From: Platycnemis pennipes
Lineage: Eukaryota; Arthropoda; Insecta; Odonata; Platycnemididae
Direction: 5' to 3'
Assembly (NCBI GenBank): GCA_933228895.1
Contig: OW121846.1
Span: 147,392,746 to 147,456,745, forward strand
DNA: 64,000 bases
Part shown: positions 22,345-33,600 of the stretch, piece after piece
Layout of the letters: each line of letters starts with the position of its first letter
How positions within the stretch are numbered: position 1 is the stretch's first letter
Translations under genes and position numbers: made by a program
Notes under the pieces: generated by a model
What the model was told of the DNA's origin: nothing
What the model saw: only the letters and a program-made list of their open reading frames with translations
Databases searched by the model: none

Positions 22345-24345
22345 CCTTCTGGGAATCAGGTTCACATGGTGGTCAAAATGCCCGAGGATGCGGAATCCAG
22401 GGTGGTTATTCCCTAATTCTCAAGGCGCCCGATGCCATTCTCGGGACGGCATCCGAAAATGGCATCGGAGGTTATTCCGTAAAATCCGCCAGCGGCAGCA
22501 AATGGCATCGGTGACTGGCGATGCCATTCGTGCGCCAAAGAACTTCTAGTTGATAATAAAGTTATGCCCGTGATCATGATGTCTCATGTTGATGAGTTGG
22601 TAACAAAAGAATAACGTTATATTTCAACCAATGGGATTGTGTTTACTTTAGCTGTTAAGCGCCATAGCGTTTGAAAAACGGTTGTAGAGTCGGTGACTTT
22701 TGCTTATAGATAATTATATTCTTCAGAGGAATTGCTCGATGTAAGTAAAACCGACTAAAGTAAAATTAAAACATGTTCCACTTTGTAAGTAGGTTTCGAT
22801 TCGCATTATATTAGTTTTATTAACAACCCGAGGAATACAACATATTTGTGTGGGCCTCCACGGAGTATATTATGTAGAAAACGTCGTATTACGGCACTTT
22901 CTACGTGGTGATCCATTTCAGGAAGATATGTATCTAATGAGAGAGGTGAAATTAAATCATCAAAATTGAAATGGTCGCTTACTAAGTGTTACTAGTACTA
23001 CTAGTACTACTAATTACTAGTTAGACAGTTAGCCTGCTGGTTATATTTGTGAAATTTCATTATAGTGCTTTTTATCTTTATGTATATTGATGATTTTGTA
23101 CCACTTACTGACGGAAGGCCGTTAAATATAATTGATAGAAGTTGCTGAATATTAATTGAAGTGAACTGTTTTAATAATTTACGAAAGACACCTATGTTAT
23201 CAGTGCAATATTTAAGTCTTCTGATCGTTCTTCTTTCAGAGACCTTTTTGTAGATAAGCTACAGAAAATATGGCTGAAGAACTTCTTTCTAAATAATATA
23301 AACAGTGCCACCAGTGGATGCAGAATATACGTAAACATCCGTCAAGTAAATGTAGCATTAATTACTAATAATATATACAGAGGTAAATAGATGCAAGCGA
23401 GTATTTAATTTATACATCCTCTTCTTATTATGTAACTTATGTAATAGCCGCAGGAATATCATTCGGAATTATGTTTGGAATGAGTGCATTTAGATATCTG
23501 AGCAGAACAGTATAAACAATTGCCAGTGATCGCTTAAACGGTTAAAAAACTGTTTAATCGCTTCAATGAATGTAAAACAGTCCAAGGAATTCTATTAAAG
23601 AACTTTTCGGAAGGGAGTACGCTAATTAGTTCATTACACGATTTACGTACGGTTGAACAACAAAACGGTTGAAGGGGAGGAGGAAAATTCTAAGAAAATT
23701 ACTAAACTTCTTATTAAAAATTACTAATTGGGCCTTTAAGGGCTCCTTGGGAGCACATAAGTACTTATAAGGCAGCAATGGGAGAAACTGACAAACCTAT
23801 TGAACGCGCATGATCTTCGTAAACAATACGACACTAATATCGGAAGACATGAGGAATGGACAAAACACGTCCACGTAGCGAGGATTTTTCTGATCCTTTT
23901 TCGCCGATGCCATTATCTCACGGCCTCTGGCGCCCGTGATACGGATGGTATCGAAAAATGGCACTGGCGACAGTAAAGGAATAACTACTGATGCCATTTC
24001 GAGTATCTGATGACAAAATAGCATCTCCTGTCATATGGCATTGGGCGTCTTAGTTATGGAATAACAACAGATGCCATTTCGAGTAGCTGATGCCAAAATA
24101 GCATATTTGTTTAGATGGTACTTGGTGCCTTCGTTACAGAATAACCCCCCAGCTGTGGAAAAGTTTTCAGAGACATTCATTCGTAGGCGTACTACTCCAT
24201 GTGTAGGTGTTTTGAGGAGGACATCACTTCATGTTCAGTACCCCGTCTGGCGGATGAAACGTTCATCCGCGGATCCCTCACCACCTTTTGTGAAGAGCAG
24301 TTTAATGGCTAATGGTGAGGCCGAGGTTCTCGTCACCCTTCATTC
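22345..24345 (+). mobile_element. SINE copy split by a DNA transposon
   Basis: The left remnant ends GCCCGAGGATGCGGAATCCAG, corresponding to the B-box end of the SINE. The right remnant starts CAGCTGTGGAAAAG and continues with CAGTACCCCGTCTGGCGGAT, then AAGAGCAGTTTAATGGCTAA. The SINE at 37985 reads straight through this junction (TTCCAGCTGTGGTGGAG), confirming an interruption with CAG duplicated. Confidence 0.7.
22401..24149. mobile_element. DNA transposon of uncertain superfamily, 3-bp CAG duplication
   Basis: The ends GGTGGTTATTCCC and the reverse complement of the right end, GGGGGTTATTCTG, are inverted. The flanks are CAG at 22398-22400 and 24150-24152. Inside each end are repeated units built on GTTATTCC, AGGCGCC and GATGCCAT/ATGGCATC: two or three units on the left (22401-22530) and three on the right (23890-24149). 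The 1749-bp body has no ORF above 75 aa, so it is non-autonomous. A 3-bp duplication would fit a Harbinger-type element, but ends and target are not conclusive. Confidence 0.6.
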
Positions 24346-24709
24346 TCTCTTATAACCCCTATCTTTTCCCAAATACGTATATTTAGAGGCATAAATTGCT
24401 TAGCTTATGATTACAAAAGACTTATAAGGAAGGAAGACTGGTGGAAACAAAGCGTTGCGGTCTGAACATTGTCCATGGATTCTAACCTATGATGATGAAC
24501 TAATGATGTCCATCTAACTGGCAGAATTGGCCGATATTGTAAGAATAATGGACCTTCAGGTGTCCATCTTGAAGGTACTTCAACTGCAACACAAATCGAG
24601 GACTCTTCTCTTCAAGGGTTACAGCTAGAATCCTATCAACAGCAATTCTAAGAACTATTCATAAAATTACACTCTGCTTACGTTTTAACAAATTGAAGGC
24701 CCGCGAACT
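24346..24709. other. No feature recognised
   Basis: A short AT-rich stretch after the SINE, without ORF or repeat motifs that I can place. Confidence 0.4.
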
Positions 24710-24830
24710 GACCGTGGGGGCCTTAACACGCTGAAATAATTGATTAAAACACCTGACCGGAAATCAGGAGACCTGTGTTAGATTCCAGGTCAAGGCGTAT
24801 GATTTTTTTCTCAGTGGAACTTCTGCTACT
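24710..24830 (+). mobile_element. tRNA-like SINE head (different type)
   Basis: CCTGACCGGAAATCAGGAGA forms a stem-loop like an anticodon arm. It is followed by CCTGTGTTAGATTCCAGGTC, which resembles a T-arm with a B box. T-rich sequence follows. Context and lack of a discriminating acceptor stem suggest a tRNA-derived SINE or tRNA pseudogene. Confidence 0.45.
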
Positions 24831-25334
24831 GTGCAATTTCAGCGGATAACTCCAATAAGACTCTCACGGCCACTTCGCGGTCCTACAATTTATAATCTCA
24901 GGATTGTTGACTAGTAATGCTGTTGCCATTTTCCAAAAAGGGTGATTTTTGAGCATATGGACCTCCACATTACATGTTAATTGCTAATTACTACCTACTT
25001 TATGAGCTTTATAAAAAAGTCGCGCAAATAAAACTTCAAGGCAACACCACTTCCTATGAAATGAAATACAAATTAGGTTTCTAGGATGAGTGATATCTTT
25101 TATGGAGAATAAACTTCAATTTTTTTGCTAAAATCGTAGTTTTTCTAAACTTCAACCTCAATAAGGCATGGGTCAACGTAGACAAAATGATCAGAAACTT
25201 TGAAAACCTCGTTTTCTAGCCCTTTGGCAACTTTTAGGGGGGTCCCCCCGAAGATATGACGAAAAAACAATTTCCCCGTCTGATAACCCTCCTGCCTGAC
25301 AAGGGTTTTGCGAAACATACCTTGGAAAGTTGTG
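24831..25334. other. No gene recognised
   Basis: The only ORFs are short. A GGGGGGTCCCCCC palindrome lies near 25237. Confidence 0.4.
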
Positions 25335-25645
25335 TTAATTTGAGGGTGGTGACCGATAACTGAGCTCATTTACACATTTTAAGATGGGTGGGAGATAGGG
25401 TGGAGATTTCAGAAAACGGAGTAAGAGTGGAGAGAAACCCAGCGTTGCATTAACCCGTTCTGAGCAAGGGACCTGCGGCCCAACGTCCCATCCGAAGGAC
25501 TGGATACTGAACTCTTCACTTTAAGTCCACTTCACAAGACAATGAAGTTGGGAGGGGAATAATATCTATGCAACCACTATTGGGATTCGAACCCGGGCCC
25601 TCGGGTTGGGAGGCCATTACTCTAGCCACCAAAACAACCCGTTTC
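25335..25645 (-). mobile_element. tRNA-derived SINE (minus), near full length
   Basis: Read on the minus strand, the head is GGCTAGAGTAATGGCCTCCC with B box GGGTTCGAATCCC. The body with TTAATGCAACGCTGGGTTTC and the tail matching GCGCAAATGACC follow. The copy carries an extra ATAGATATTATTCCCC after the B box that is shared with the tRNA-like element at 46085. Confidence 0.8.
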
Positions 25646-27444
25646 CCCCAAATGGGGGGAAGTTTTATAGTAATTATGGGCAGTTATATGCATGTCAAAT
25701 TAAACCGCACCAGAATCTTTGCCGATAAGAGACTAATAATTTTATCGCTAATTAATCTTAGTATTTTTTACCTTTATGCTTATACCCAGACCGTGGTCGG
25801 GATTCATGTTCCTTGAAAATTATTATCAGGTGCTGAAACTGACCAGAATAGTAATGTGGAATAAGGACTAAGTTTTTAGTATCAATGGCTTATTTTTCGA
25901 ATTGGGGCCCAAATCTGTCTTTTATATTACTCGGATATTAAATGATACCTCGGAGATATGTTTTGTTTTCCGAGTCTATCAGTTCGCTTCGCTCGCTGTT
26001 CTCTTTTGGCTTCGGGAAAATTCATGGTCACCTCTAATCGACCGAAATACGGTTTATCAACACCTCTATTTATCTATCAATAAACTCACCGCTACCTACC
26101 CGGATCGGATGGATGAAGCCTCCCCTCCACGTAATAGTAAACAAGGGATTCAGGGAATTGGGAGGCGTGAGGGTAGGGATGAGCACATCTTCTGCGAGCC
26201 ATACACGCGGCACGCCATGCTGACTGAACGTGAGGCATTGTTGTGCCATGATAACGGGGTTAATAGTCGTCAATTACATGCATAAAAGAAGAACCAGTCT
26301 ATTTTAAAAAGGTAGGAAACTAACTCGTTGCTTCGGTTTCCAGTCTTTGCAATGCTCCGCGGAATATTTATAATGAGAAGAAGTTTGGCCATTTGTAGAA
26401 AATGTAATCGCTCCATGAAAAAATTATTCCGTCCTTCGTGCCAGGTGGTTTTTCATGCAAATTGAATTGAAATACTGCAAATGCGATAGAATTGCAAGCT
26501 TTCAGCGTCACGTGTTTGACGTGCATCATATCTGCAGCGAATTTTTTAGCAAATGTGTTTTCTTCAAGAGGCGAGCTGGAATGCTGAAACCGGCACAAAT
26601 TTCCATCTTTCGCTCCGCATTGACTACTCTTCGCATCATGTGAACGGAATCCGTAAGTGGATAACCATACTAAAAGTCTAAGTTTTGAAGCCGAAACCGG
26701 GATTCATTTATTATGCAATGAGCGATAAATTGCCACTCATTCTTTGTCGTATATTTTCTCCTTACATGCGGGTACATCAGTTGACAATGATTGCGCGCAT
26801 ATTCATTTCGGTAAGTCGGTTAAAGGGAGGAGATTGGAGGTGTTAACAATGATGATTAGTAATCTGTCTATTCTCGTATTAATGATCCCTAATCCGGTTT
26901 CAAGTATAGTCTCATGAAAGGATAGAATCTAGAGGAAGGAGCATTGTAGGGGAACACACCTCACGATATGATTTCCTTCACAGCTAAATCTCATGCGGGA
27001 TTCCCCTCGGAACGACGTTATACTATCCGAGTTATTCTCACTTGTATATACCTTCCGGTGGGTGAGACTTACCAAGGTGACAATAATTCTTACCCATCGT
27101 TAACTTTACGTATGATAATGCATTTTTTCCTTAAGGAAGTTAATGCTGTTATTCAATATTCCAAAGCCTTTTCTTCGAAGAACTCATAGCAAGCAAACCA
27201 GGAAGGGAAAACCACAATTACTCGGTCGTCAAAATGTGCATTCTCCTCTTCCTGAACAACCTTGGGGGTTGGTTTGATATGGAGGTTAAGCTTAGCTAAG
27301 AAGACTCTCAGCTTACCATACCCAGTGTTGGGGTAATCCCTGCCTTGAATGCGTGCCTGAGGGCTAAAACGGGAAAATAGAGAGATATTTTGTGTTACTT
27401 AGAACGTTGAATGAAGGCGGACAAAGTACAAAAGATTTTAGGAG
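25646..27444. other. No gene or repeat recognised
   Basis: About 1.8 kb with one 127-aa ORF at 25902-26285 that shows no familiar domain and is overlapped by a minus-strand ORF. Confidence 0.45.
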
Positions 27445-27745
27445 GGGTCGGGTTGGTATAGGGGTTAGAGTACTGGCCTCTCTCCCAGAAGCCCCGTATT
27501 TAATCCCGGCAGTGCAAGATATTTTTCATTAGCATACCCTACCCTATTGGCCCCTACATGCTTTATGGAAAGTATTCCAGTTCAATACTCCGTCCGTCGA
27601 ATGGGTCGTTAAGCCATGGTCCCCTTGGCGCTTTCCGTCGTGAGCTGGCTTATGCCGACGCCTGGTTTCTCTCCATTCTTCCTCTTTACCATTTCATTTC
27701 CATCTTTCTACCTATCATATCCTTCTGGAGCGCATATAACTGCGG
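27445..27745 (+). mobile_element. tRNA-derived SINE (plus), near full length
   Basis: The head is GGTATAGGGGTTAGAGTACTGGC (A-box region) with B box GTATTTAATCCCGG. Then come CAATACTCCGTCCGTCGAAT, CCCCTTGGCGCTTTCCGTC and TTATGCCGACGCCTGGTTTC, and a diverged CCTATCATATCC...GCGCATATAAC tail. It is one of the best examples for defining the family. Confidence 0.8.
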
Positions 27746-28274
27746 GTACAGACTTGAACACCACAGATAAATTATGGAAAAACTGTGTCGGATAAAGTAA
27801 CTTTCGCTCATAGGAGAGAATTTATGGAAGGAAACCCTGGTAAAAACGTTTAAAAAAGACTAGCAAGCATTTACTGTCGTACATGGCGTTTTATTGCTAC
27901 CAAACACCAACTTTGATGGGGGGATTGAACCGTTTTGAGGCATGTGAGTCTGGAGAAGAATGGAGGAAATATGATGGACAAAAACGAAGAGATATGCGGT
28001 TGAAGAGGGGAATAAATGCTGTCAAAATTTAGAGGCAAAAAATGGTGTGACCATTTAGCGGGAGGCGGTTGCACACTGAAGGCTGCAGTTACGAGCAGAA
28101 CTCTCGGAAGGAAATAAGCAGGATGGATATAGTTAGGGTCGGAATGAAAGGGATTAGAACGTATGCTGATCGTAAGAGGCATATGGAATTAGTTTAAAAG
28201 GTTGCGCACAGGAAGTGTGAAATGAAAACGTAGGCTCACTGGCGTACCGCGAACCTTCTCTAACTGCTCCATAC

Positions 28275-28400
28275 GTGGGTGTTCCTTTTCTCAATTTCAG
28301 TCCTCGGTACGCTGATCAGGACGTTGTGCTGTGGATCCTTTTGCAAAGGTCAGGCTAATGCCAACGTTGGATTTCTCACCTTTCCCAACATATTCCACCC
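28275..28400 (+). mobile_element. SINE body fragment (plus)
   Basis: CGGTACGCTGATCAGGACGT, GGATCCTTTTGCAAAGGTCA and GGCTAATGCCAACGTTGGAT align with the SINE middle. Head and tail are missing. Confidence 0.65.
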
Positions 28401-28734
28401 TTGAGTTATTGGCGGGAGAAAAGAATCCGTTGTTCGGAGGACCGCTTAGAAATTCCTCCTTAGCCATTTCTATCGGCAGCCTCGATATATGTTCTCGATC
28501 CAAAAATATCGATCCGTTGACACGGTGCAGTCATATAGAGGGAGTAGGAGAACCAGACCTCCAAGAATTTCCGGACGGTTCTCTTGATACTAAAATCTCT
28601 AACATGAATTTCGTAACAATTGGTGAATCAAAATACTGATACTACGGTTTGAAAATTAGGATAGTCCCTGAAATGTGTCCAAAAATGTTACGATGCCAAC
28701 AAAGTGTGAAAAATGAAAGAGTCCATCCTCGTTG

Positions 28735-29060
28735 GTTGGTTGGTCATTGAGGGGAGGCGACCGACAGTTGAGGTCATTTGCGCGATTTAGAATAGATGGG
28801 TCATTGGGTAATGGTGGAAAGAAACGGAGTAAGGGTGGAGAGGAAACATGTGTTGGCATTAGCCTACTCTTAACGACAGGCGCCAAGGGGACCACGACTT
28901 AACGTCCCATCAGACGGACGGAGTACTGAACCTGAAATGCCCTCCACTAGGCACTCAAGTAGGGACCAGTTTGCCAGTGAAAAATCCACCAGTGCCGGAA
29001 ATGGACTTCGGGCCATCGGGATGGGAGGCCAGTACTCTAGCCAACCAACCAGCCAACCCG
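28735..29060 (-). mobile_element. tRNA-derived SINE (minus), near full length
   Basis: The copy runs from the tail (GGTTGGTTGGTCATTGAGGG) through AGTTGAGGTCATTTGCGCGA, TTGGCATTAGCCTACTC, CGCCAAGGGGACCACGACTT and GACGGACGGAGTACTGAACC. It ends in the head, CAGTACTCTAGCCAACCAAC. A- and B-box positions correspond to CTCTAGCCAACC and CGGGCCATCGGG on this strand, with a worn B box. Confidence 0.82.
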
Positions 29061-29244
29061 ATTTCCGCCATCCTCGTGTTGGGAGTGAGAAACCGCCTAG
29101 TGCTACTTCAGAGCATGGAATGAACGACAGAGAACTCAGAGAACGGAGCATGGAATTAAGAAATAGTAGACGAAAGGATGTGGGAGACAAAGGGGAACAA
29201 AGATATGGAGCACAAATCACTGTAAAAGGTAATATTTGTGAGTG

Positions 29245-29500
29245 GAGAGTGCTAGTTCTTCAGGGGAGACATCTGAGGCCATTTAGGGTAATTGGGTCGA
29301 GGCAGGAATTTCAAGGGAGCGGAGAAAGGTGTAAAAAAATCCGGCATCGGCATTAGCCTGCTAAAAGACGCCAAGGGATCCACGGTTAAACGTCTCATCC
29401 GACGGACGGAGTACTGAATTCGGAGTACTCTCCGTACGACACTCAAGTATGGATCGGTATGTCAATGAAAAATATGTCCTTGCTGGTATTCGAAATACCT
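29245..29500 (-). mobile_element. SINE (minus), head worn
   Basis: CATCTGAGGCCATTTAGGGT, CGGCATTAGCCTGC, CGCCAAGGGATCCACGG and CATCCGACGGACGGAGTACTG match the other copies. It lies only 185 bp from the previous copy and in the same orientation. Confidence 0.78.
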
Positions 29501-31269
29501 CCTCTATGCCCTGTACTAGCTGCATATTATTGCTGCTGCTTAATTGGTGATAAGTAACTGTTCTGTTCTCAAAAAAATTCCTTGGTATTCTTTTACCAAC
29601 CCTTCTGATTTAGTACCGAATTTTTTCCCCATGGTCGACGTTTACGAATTGTATAACACAAGTATTTCATTGGTTATTCTTATTGAATTCATTACGGATT
29701 CATTTGATTCGTAATAGCAGTAAGATCCCTTTGGCAAACTATCTATTTTCCTTAAATTTACTGCAACACCATTTCTAGGCTCTGTTTTAATTCCTATCTT
29801 CCACAGCAAGCTTGAAATGTGTCTGGAATTTCATTTTCAGCCATGAAAATAATTGAATACCTTGCTATCATGTCACTGATTATTTTGCCATCTTAGAGAT
29901 GGAGCTAGCTGGGAGTCCAAGCTGATTATTAAAAATAAGGTTCGAGTTTAGGTGAGACTTCTCTTTTCATTACCAACCATTTGTCAATGGATAATTGTTC
30001 GCCATTCGTTGCACTATGATGTTATCGTTCCCTTTTAAACAATAGGATTATCATTTAAAGTTCAGATTTGAATTATTTCCTCCAATACATTACCGACATC
30101 AGAGTTCAATTATTTTACATATTAAAAACCCTAAGATACAAACTCTAGCTTTGGCCGTTTTCACTAAATTAAGTTATGCAGACATGTATGCATTTGCTAT
30201 CCCGGCCATATACTGATGTCCCTTGTATTGGGTGAGGAAGCAATATTCCAGTGTTCGGTACTCCAAATACTAACATTATTTATAAGCCAATGGACAAAAT
30301 GTAACGTGAACCAACGCATGACATCATCCATGCCGTGACGCGGCAGAACTGTGACCTCAGGTTTATCCGACGGGCAACTTACCCAGTATCGAGTCGCCTT
30401 TTCATTACTTCACGCAATCAAGGACGCAATGTGTCCCATTACTGTGGTAAAAAATTGTTTTTGCCCTTTTGAATTCCTTTTCAATTTAACGTTTCAAAAG
30501 TTCGCATGTTACTTCCCGCTTAATACTAAGGGGAAATGTGAACAGTAGAATTCTCCCTATAAATAAATTCGCATTGGTGCAGTTTCAATTTTTGGAGTGT
30601 AATTTATTTTTGGCTGCTGAAGTTGCTAGTTTTTATTACGCCATCTAACATAACTTAAATGAAAACCTTAACTGAAGAAAAGCACGGAATCCGTTCCCGG
30701 GATCCAAACCCACAACGCTTGGGTTGTAAGGTCGGCGCGGAACCATCCCGTGGCTCAATTTTTCCTTTTCACAATTTATTGGCGGAGAGAAGCGAGATTT
30801 TGATAAGCAATATTTGTGTGCACTTCAATATTTGTGCAAGTGAGTAAATTGGATTTCTTCTTGCTCTTGAGCATTATCTACGGATCGTCGGCGAATGCTT
30901 CCTTGGTATCGGCTTGTTTTTCTTCCTCCAACTCTTGTTAAAGTTATTTTGGTGGAGTAAATTTGATGAAGGTGCCAAGTTCAGCTTCAGCACATCATAC
31001 GATGACGAATTGCGGCATCCAACTTGGGATGAGAATCATTCGAAAAAATTCTTACATTTCGTGATTTCTTACATTTTACCGAACAAAAATTATCAGATAA
31101 TACTGTACTGGAAACAATTACATGACATCCATCCTTCAGGAAGAACGTATAATATCTCGTAACAATATTTAATTAGTAAATACCTCCCATGAAAACATCC
31201 CCATATTGGGAGAATACTTTGAAAAGGGAATTATGCAAGTCAGAAGATGCAGAAGAAATGTACCTATGT
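29501..31269. other. Unassigned, with a tRNA-like remnant at 30685-30760
   Basis: No coding motif is seen. Around 30695-30720, CGGGATCCAAACCCACAACG read on the minus strand resembles a T-arm/B box (GTTTGGATCCCGG) and may be the head of a tRNA-derived repeat. Confidence 0.4.
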
Positions 31270-31435
31270 ATGTGTAAATCTACGCGATACCCTAGAAGCC
31301 ACCACGAGGGTGTGTGGCAGAGGGTGAAGATCACCAAAACATGCACTACTGACATGCAACTAGAGTACTACAGGGAAACATGCTAATAATATGGGTCACA
31401 TGTGGCTACATGGTTAGTATCTACATATCTATTTA
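31270..31435 (-). mobile_element. CR1 3' terminal fragment (minus)
   Basis: AATCTACGCGATACCCTAGA, AGCCACCACGAGGGTGTGTG and GGTGAAGATCACCAA align with the reverse complement of the CR1 end at 44100-44261. The similarity carries on through GCACTACTGACATGCAAC and GGTTAGTATCTAC. It is a 5'-truncated copy of about 165 bp. Confidence 0.82.
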
Positions 31436-32494
31436 AAGCCAACAGAAATATTTTATTTGCAGCTGTCAGTTCTTGAGTGGCTGGGGATAGTTGTTAAAAT
31501 TTTGTTCACAGTGAAAAAAGTAAAATTATGTTTAATCCGAAATCCGTTTGTCGGTGAGGGCTTACCAAATACTGAACGATCCCAATCCCAACGGCGTGTT
31601 AAATGCACACATCAGCGACTAGAGAGGGACCAGTTTCTTTCCCAGTGCTGCCTGTGGTTTCCCAGAAAGATAAAACTAGAAAATAAACCCACCGGTTTTC
31701 TTTCTGGAGCTAGTCTAAAGGCTGGATTTGAAGGATACGTAATTCGAACCGTGCATTTCCGGATTACGTTTATAAAACAACTTACTGATAACGTTTTCTT
31801 TGGCTTTTACTGGTGCCTAAGTACTTTATCTGAGCTGCCTGATGACCGATAATTATATTTCAAAACCCTCCAATACATATTAGGTTCGCACATTAGAGGT
31901 AAAAGTTTCGAAATGTCATGAAAAATTGGTATTGTACCGTTTTACAGACATACACAGTATATTATTAACTCTAATGAGAGGGAAAAGTAATGGTTTTAGT
32001 TTATGTTTGTACTTTACCTTGCTTACTGCAGTTATTCTGTCCATTGTGTGATATACTGAACAAGGTTAAAATAACTGAAAGCTATTGGGTACGATGACAC
32101 TATAACAAACACAGGGTGAAGTAATGGTCACAACAGAGAGGTTTAAATCCACCAAGCCGTTGCAGATACATGTTTGCTTACATCCCTTCAACGAGCTACA
32201 ATTCAGATATTTATTTTAATACTCTGAAGAAGAGACGAAGGAACCATTATCATTCCCAGTGAGATCCTACGCTACGTCTACTTCGGTCTACGCCGGAGTG
32301 GTTTGGTTGAATAGGCTTAGGTAGAATAGTTTTCCTGTAATAATTAATAATTTAATCATTATTTTGTGAGCAACGACAAGTTGAGCAACCACGACATATA
32401 TATGCAACAAATGAATGTGTTCATCGTACTCCAGATAATTGTGTAACTACGTGCGCTCGTTGCCTTCTTCTCATGGAGCACATGGAAGATTTTT
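31436..32494. other. No gene recognised
   Basis: One 131-aa ORF at 31457-31852 has no recognisable domain. The rest is AT-rich. Confidence 0.4.
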
Positions 32495-32765
32495 CCATCA
32501 ACTAACGGAATCCCGGGTTCAAGTTCCGGTAGAGAAAAATATTTTTTTATCGGTATATTGGTCCATGCTCGATTGCTGAGTGAGAAGACTTCGATTGCAG
32601 TACCCTGTCCATTGGATAAGACTGTAAACCATTCAACTCTTGATTCCTTTCGTTAAGAATAGACCTCTCGACATTCATTGCGAACAGACTGTTTTCAATG
32701 CCGAGTTTCTCTCCGCCATTTCTCATCTCCTCTGAAAATCTCCATCTATTCTAAATGGCGCATGT
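32495..32765 (+). mobile_element. SINE (plus)
   Basis: B box GGGTTCAAGTTCCGG, then ATATTGGTCCATGCTCGATT, GCAGTACCCTGTCCATTGGA, CAATGCCGAGTTTCTCTCCG and CTATTCTAAATGGCGCATGT. The body has an insertion or divergence near 32640-32680. Confidence 0.7.
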
Positions 32766-32794
32766 AATCATAGTTTTTGATCGAGTGTATTAGT

Positions 32795-32965
32795 GGGGGT
32801 GATGGAGAGCTAAGGTCATTTGCGCCATTTGTGATAGGTGTGTGGCTTGAGGGTAGGAATTTTCAGGGAAAGTGGAAGATTAGAGAGAAACCCGGCGTCT
32901 GTATTAGCATGCTCTTCACGGGATGAAATTCCATTACTCTAGCTGCCGCACCAACCCAACCTTTT
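32795..32965 (-). mobile_element. SINE (minus), internally deleted
   Basis: GAGCTAAGGTCATTTGCGCC, AGAGAAACCCGGCGTCTGTA and TTAGCATGCTC then jump directly to CCATTACTCTAGCTGCCG, the head. About 110 bp of body is missing. It forms a tail-to-tail inverted pair with the copy just upstream. Confidence 0.75.
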
Positions 32966-32999
32966 ATCGGTTGACTACCATAATGACAACAACAGGGAA

Positions 33000-33080
33000 C
33001 CACTGTGAAGAGGTTCGCCGATAGAGAGGAATGTAAAGCTGTGTCAAGTCAATGCTCGACTGGATGTTGATTGTTTCGTT
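33000..33080 (+). mobile_element. Worn RTE 3' end remnant
   Basis: GAAGAGGTTCGCCGATAGAG and GTGTCAAGTCAATGC parallel the RTE end (AAGAGGTTGGCCGATAGAAG, GCGTCAAACCAATCC). It is short and diverged. Confidence 0.5.
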
Positions 33081-33204
33081 GCTCGAGTGCAGAGGATAAC
33101 CTTAGTAATGACACCAGGGGTATTGAAACCATGGTCGGTATTTAATAGTGACAATAGTAAGTTCTTTTTTTTATTCCTCATCATGAATATATTTACCCTT
33201 AATT

Positions 33205-33600
33205 ATAAATGACAGCAGCGGAGAAGAAAAGGGTGGAAGTATTTGAAATATGGTACTACCGAAGAATGATGAAGACAAAATGGATCGACCGAGTGACAAA
33301 TGAAGAAGTCTTAAGAAGTGTTGGAGAAAAGAGAAGTATGCAAAAAACTCTAAAAAGAAAACGGTACATCTTAATCGGCCAAATCTTAAGACACGATGGC
33401 CTGATGAAGACAATTGTCGACGGAAGGGTGAACGGAGAAAATTGTAAAGGGAGGTCTCGTACGAGATATATTGAAGAGAGAGGTCGTGAAGGATTTAGAA
33501 GAGAGGAACTGCGTGTCAATATAAAGAGGTTGGCCGATAGATGCATCGAGTGGAGGGTTGCGTCAAACCAATCCTTGGATTGTTGAACAATAATAATGAA
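33205..33600 (+). pseudogene. 5'-truncated RTE C-terminal fragment
   Basis: A single frame from ATG 33209 to 33586 gives MTAAEKKRVEVFEIWYYRRM, then GEKRSMQKTLKRKRYILIGQ and NIKRLADRCIEWRVASNQS. That is the RTE C-terminus with scattered substitutions. Homology begins abruptly at the ATGACAGCAGCGGAG site. The 3' UTR ends with an AATAATAATG tail instead of GATGAT. Confidence 0.85.

Noticed and set aside
24710..24830. Functional tRNA gene
   Set aside because: The anticodon-like stem is too long and acceptor ends do not pair well. Better read as a SINE head or tRNA pseudogene.
25902..26285. 127-aa ORF as a host gene
   Set aside because: No recognisable domain, no splice context, and an overlapping antisense ORF.
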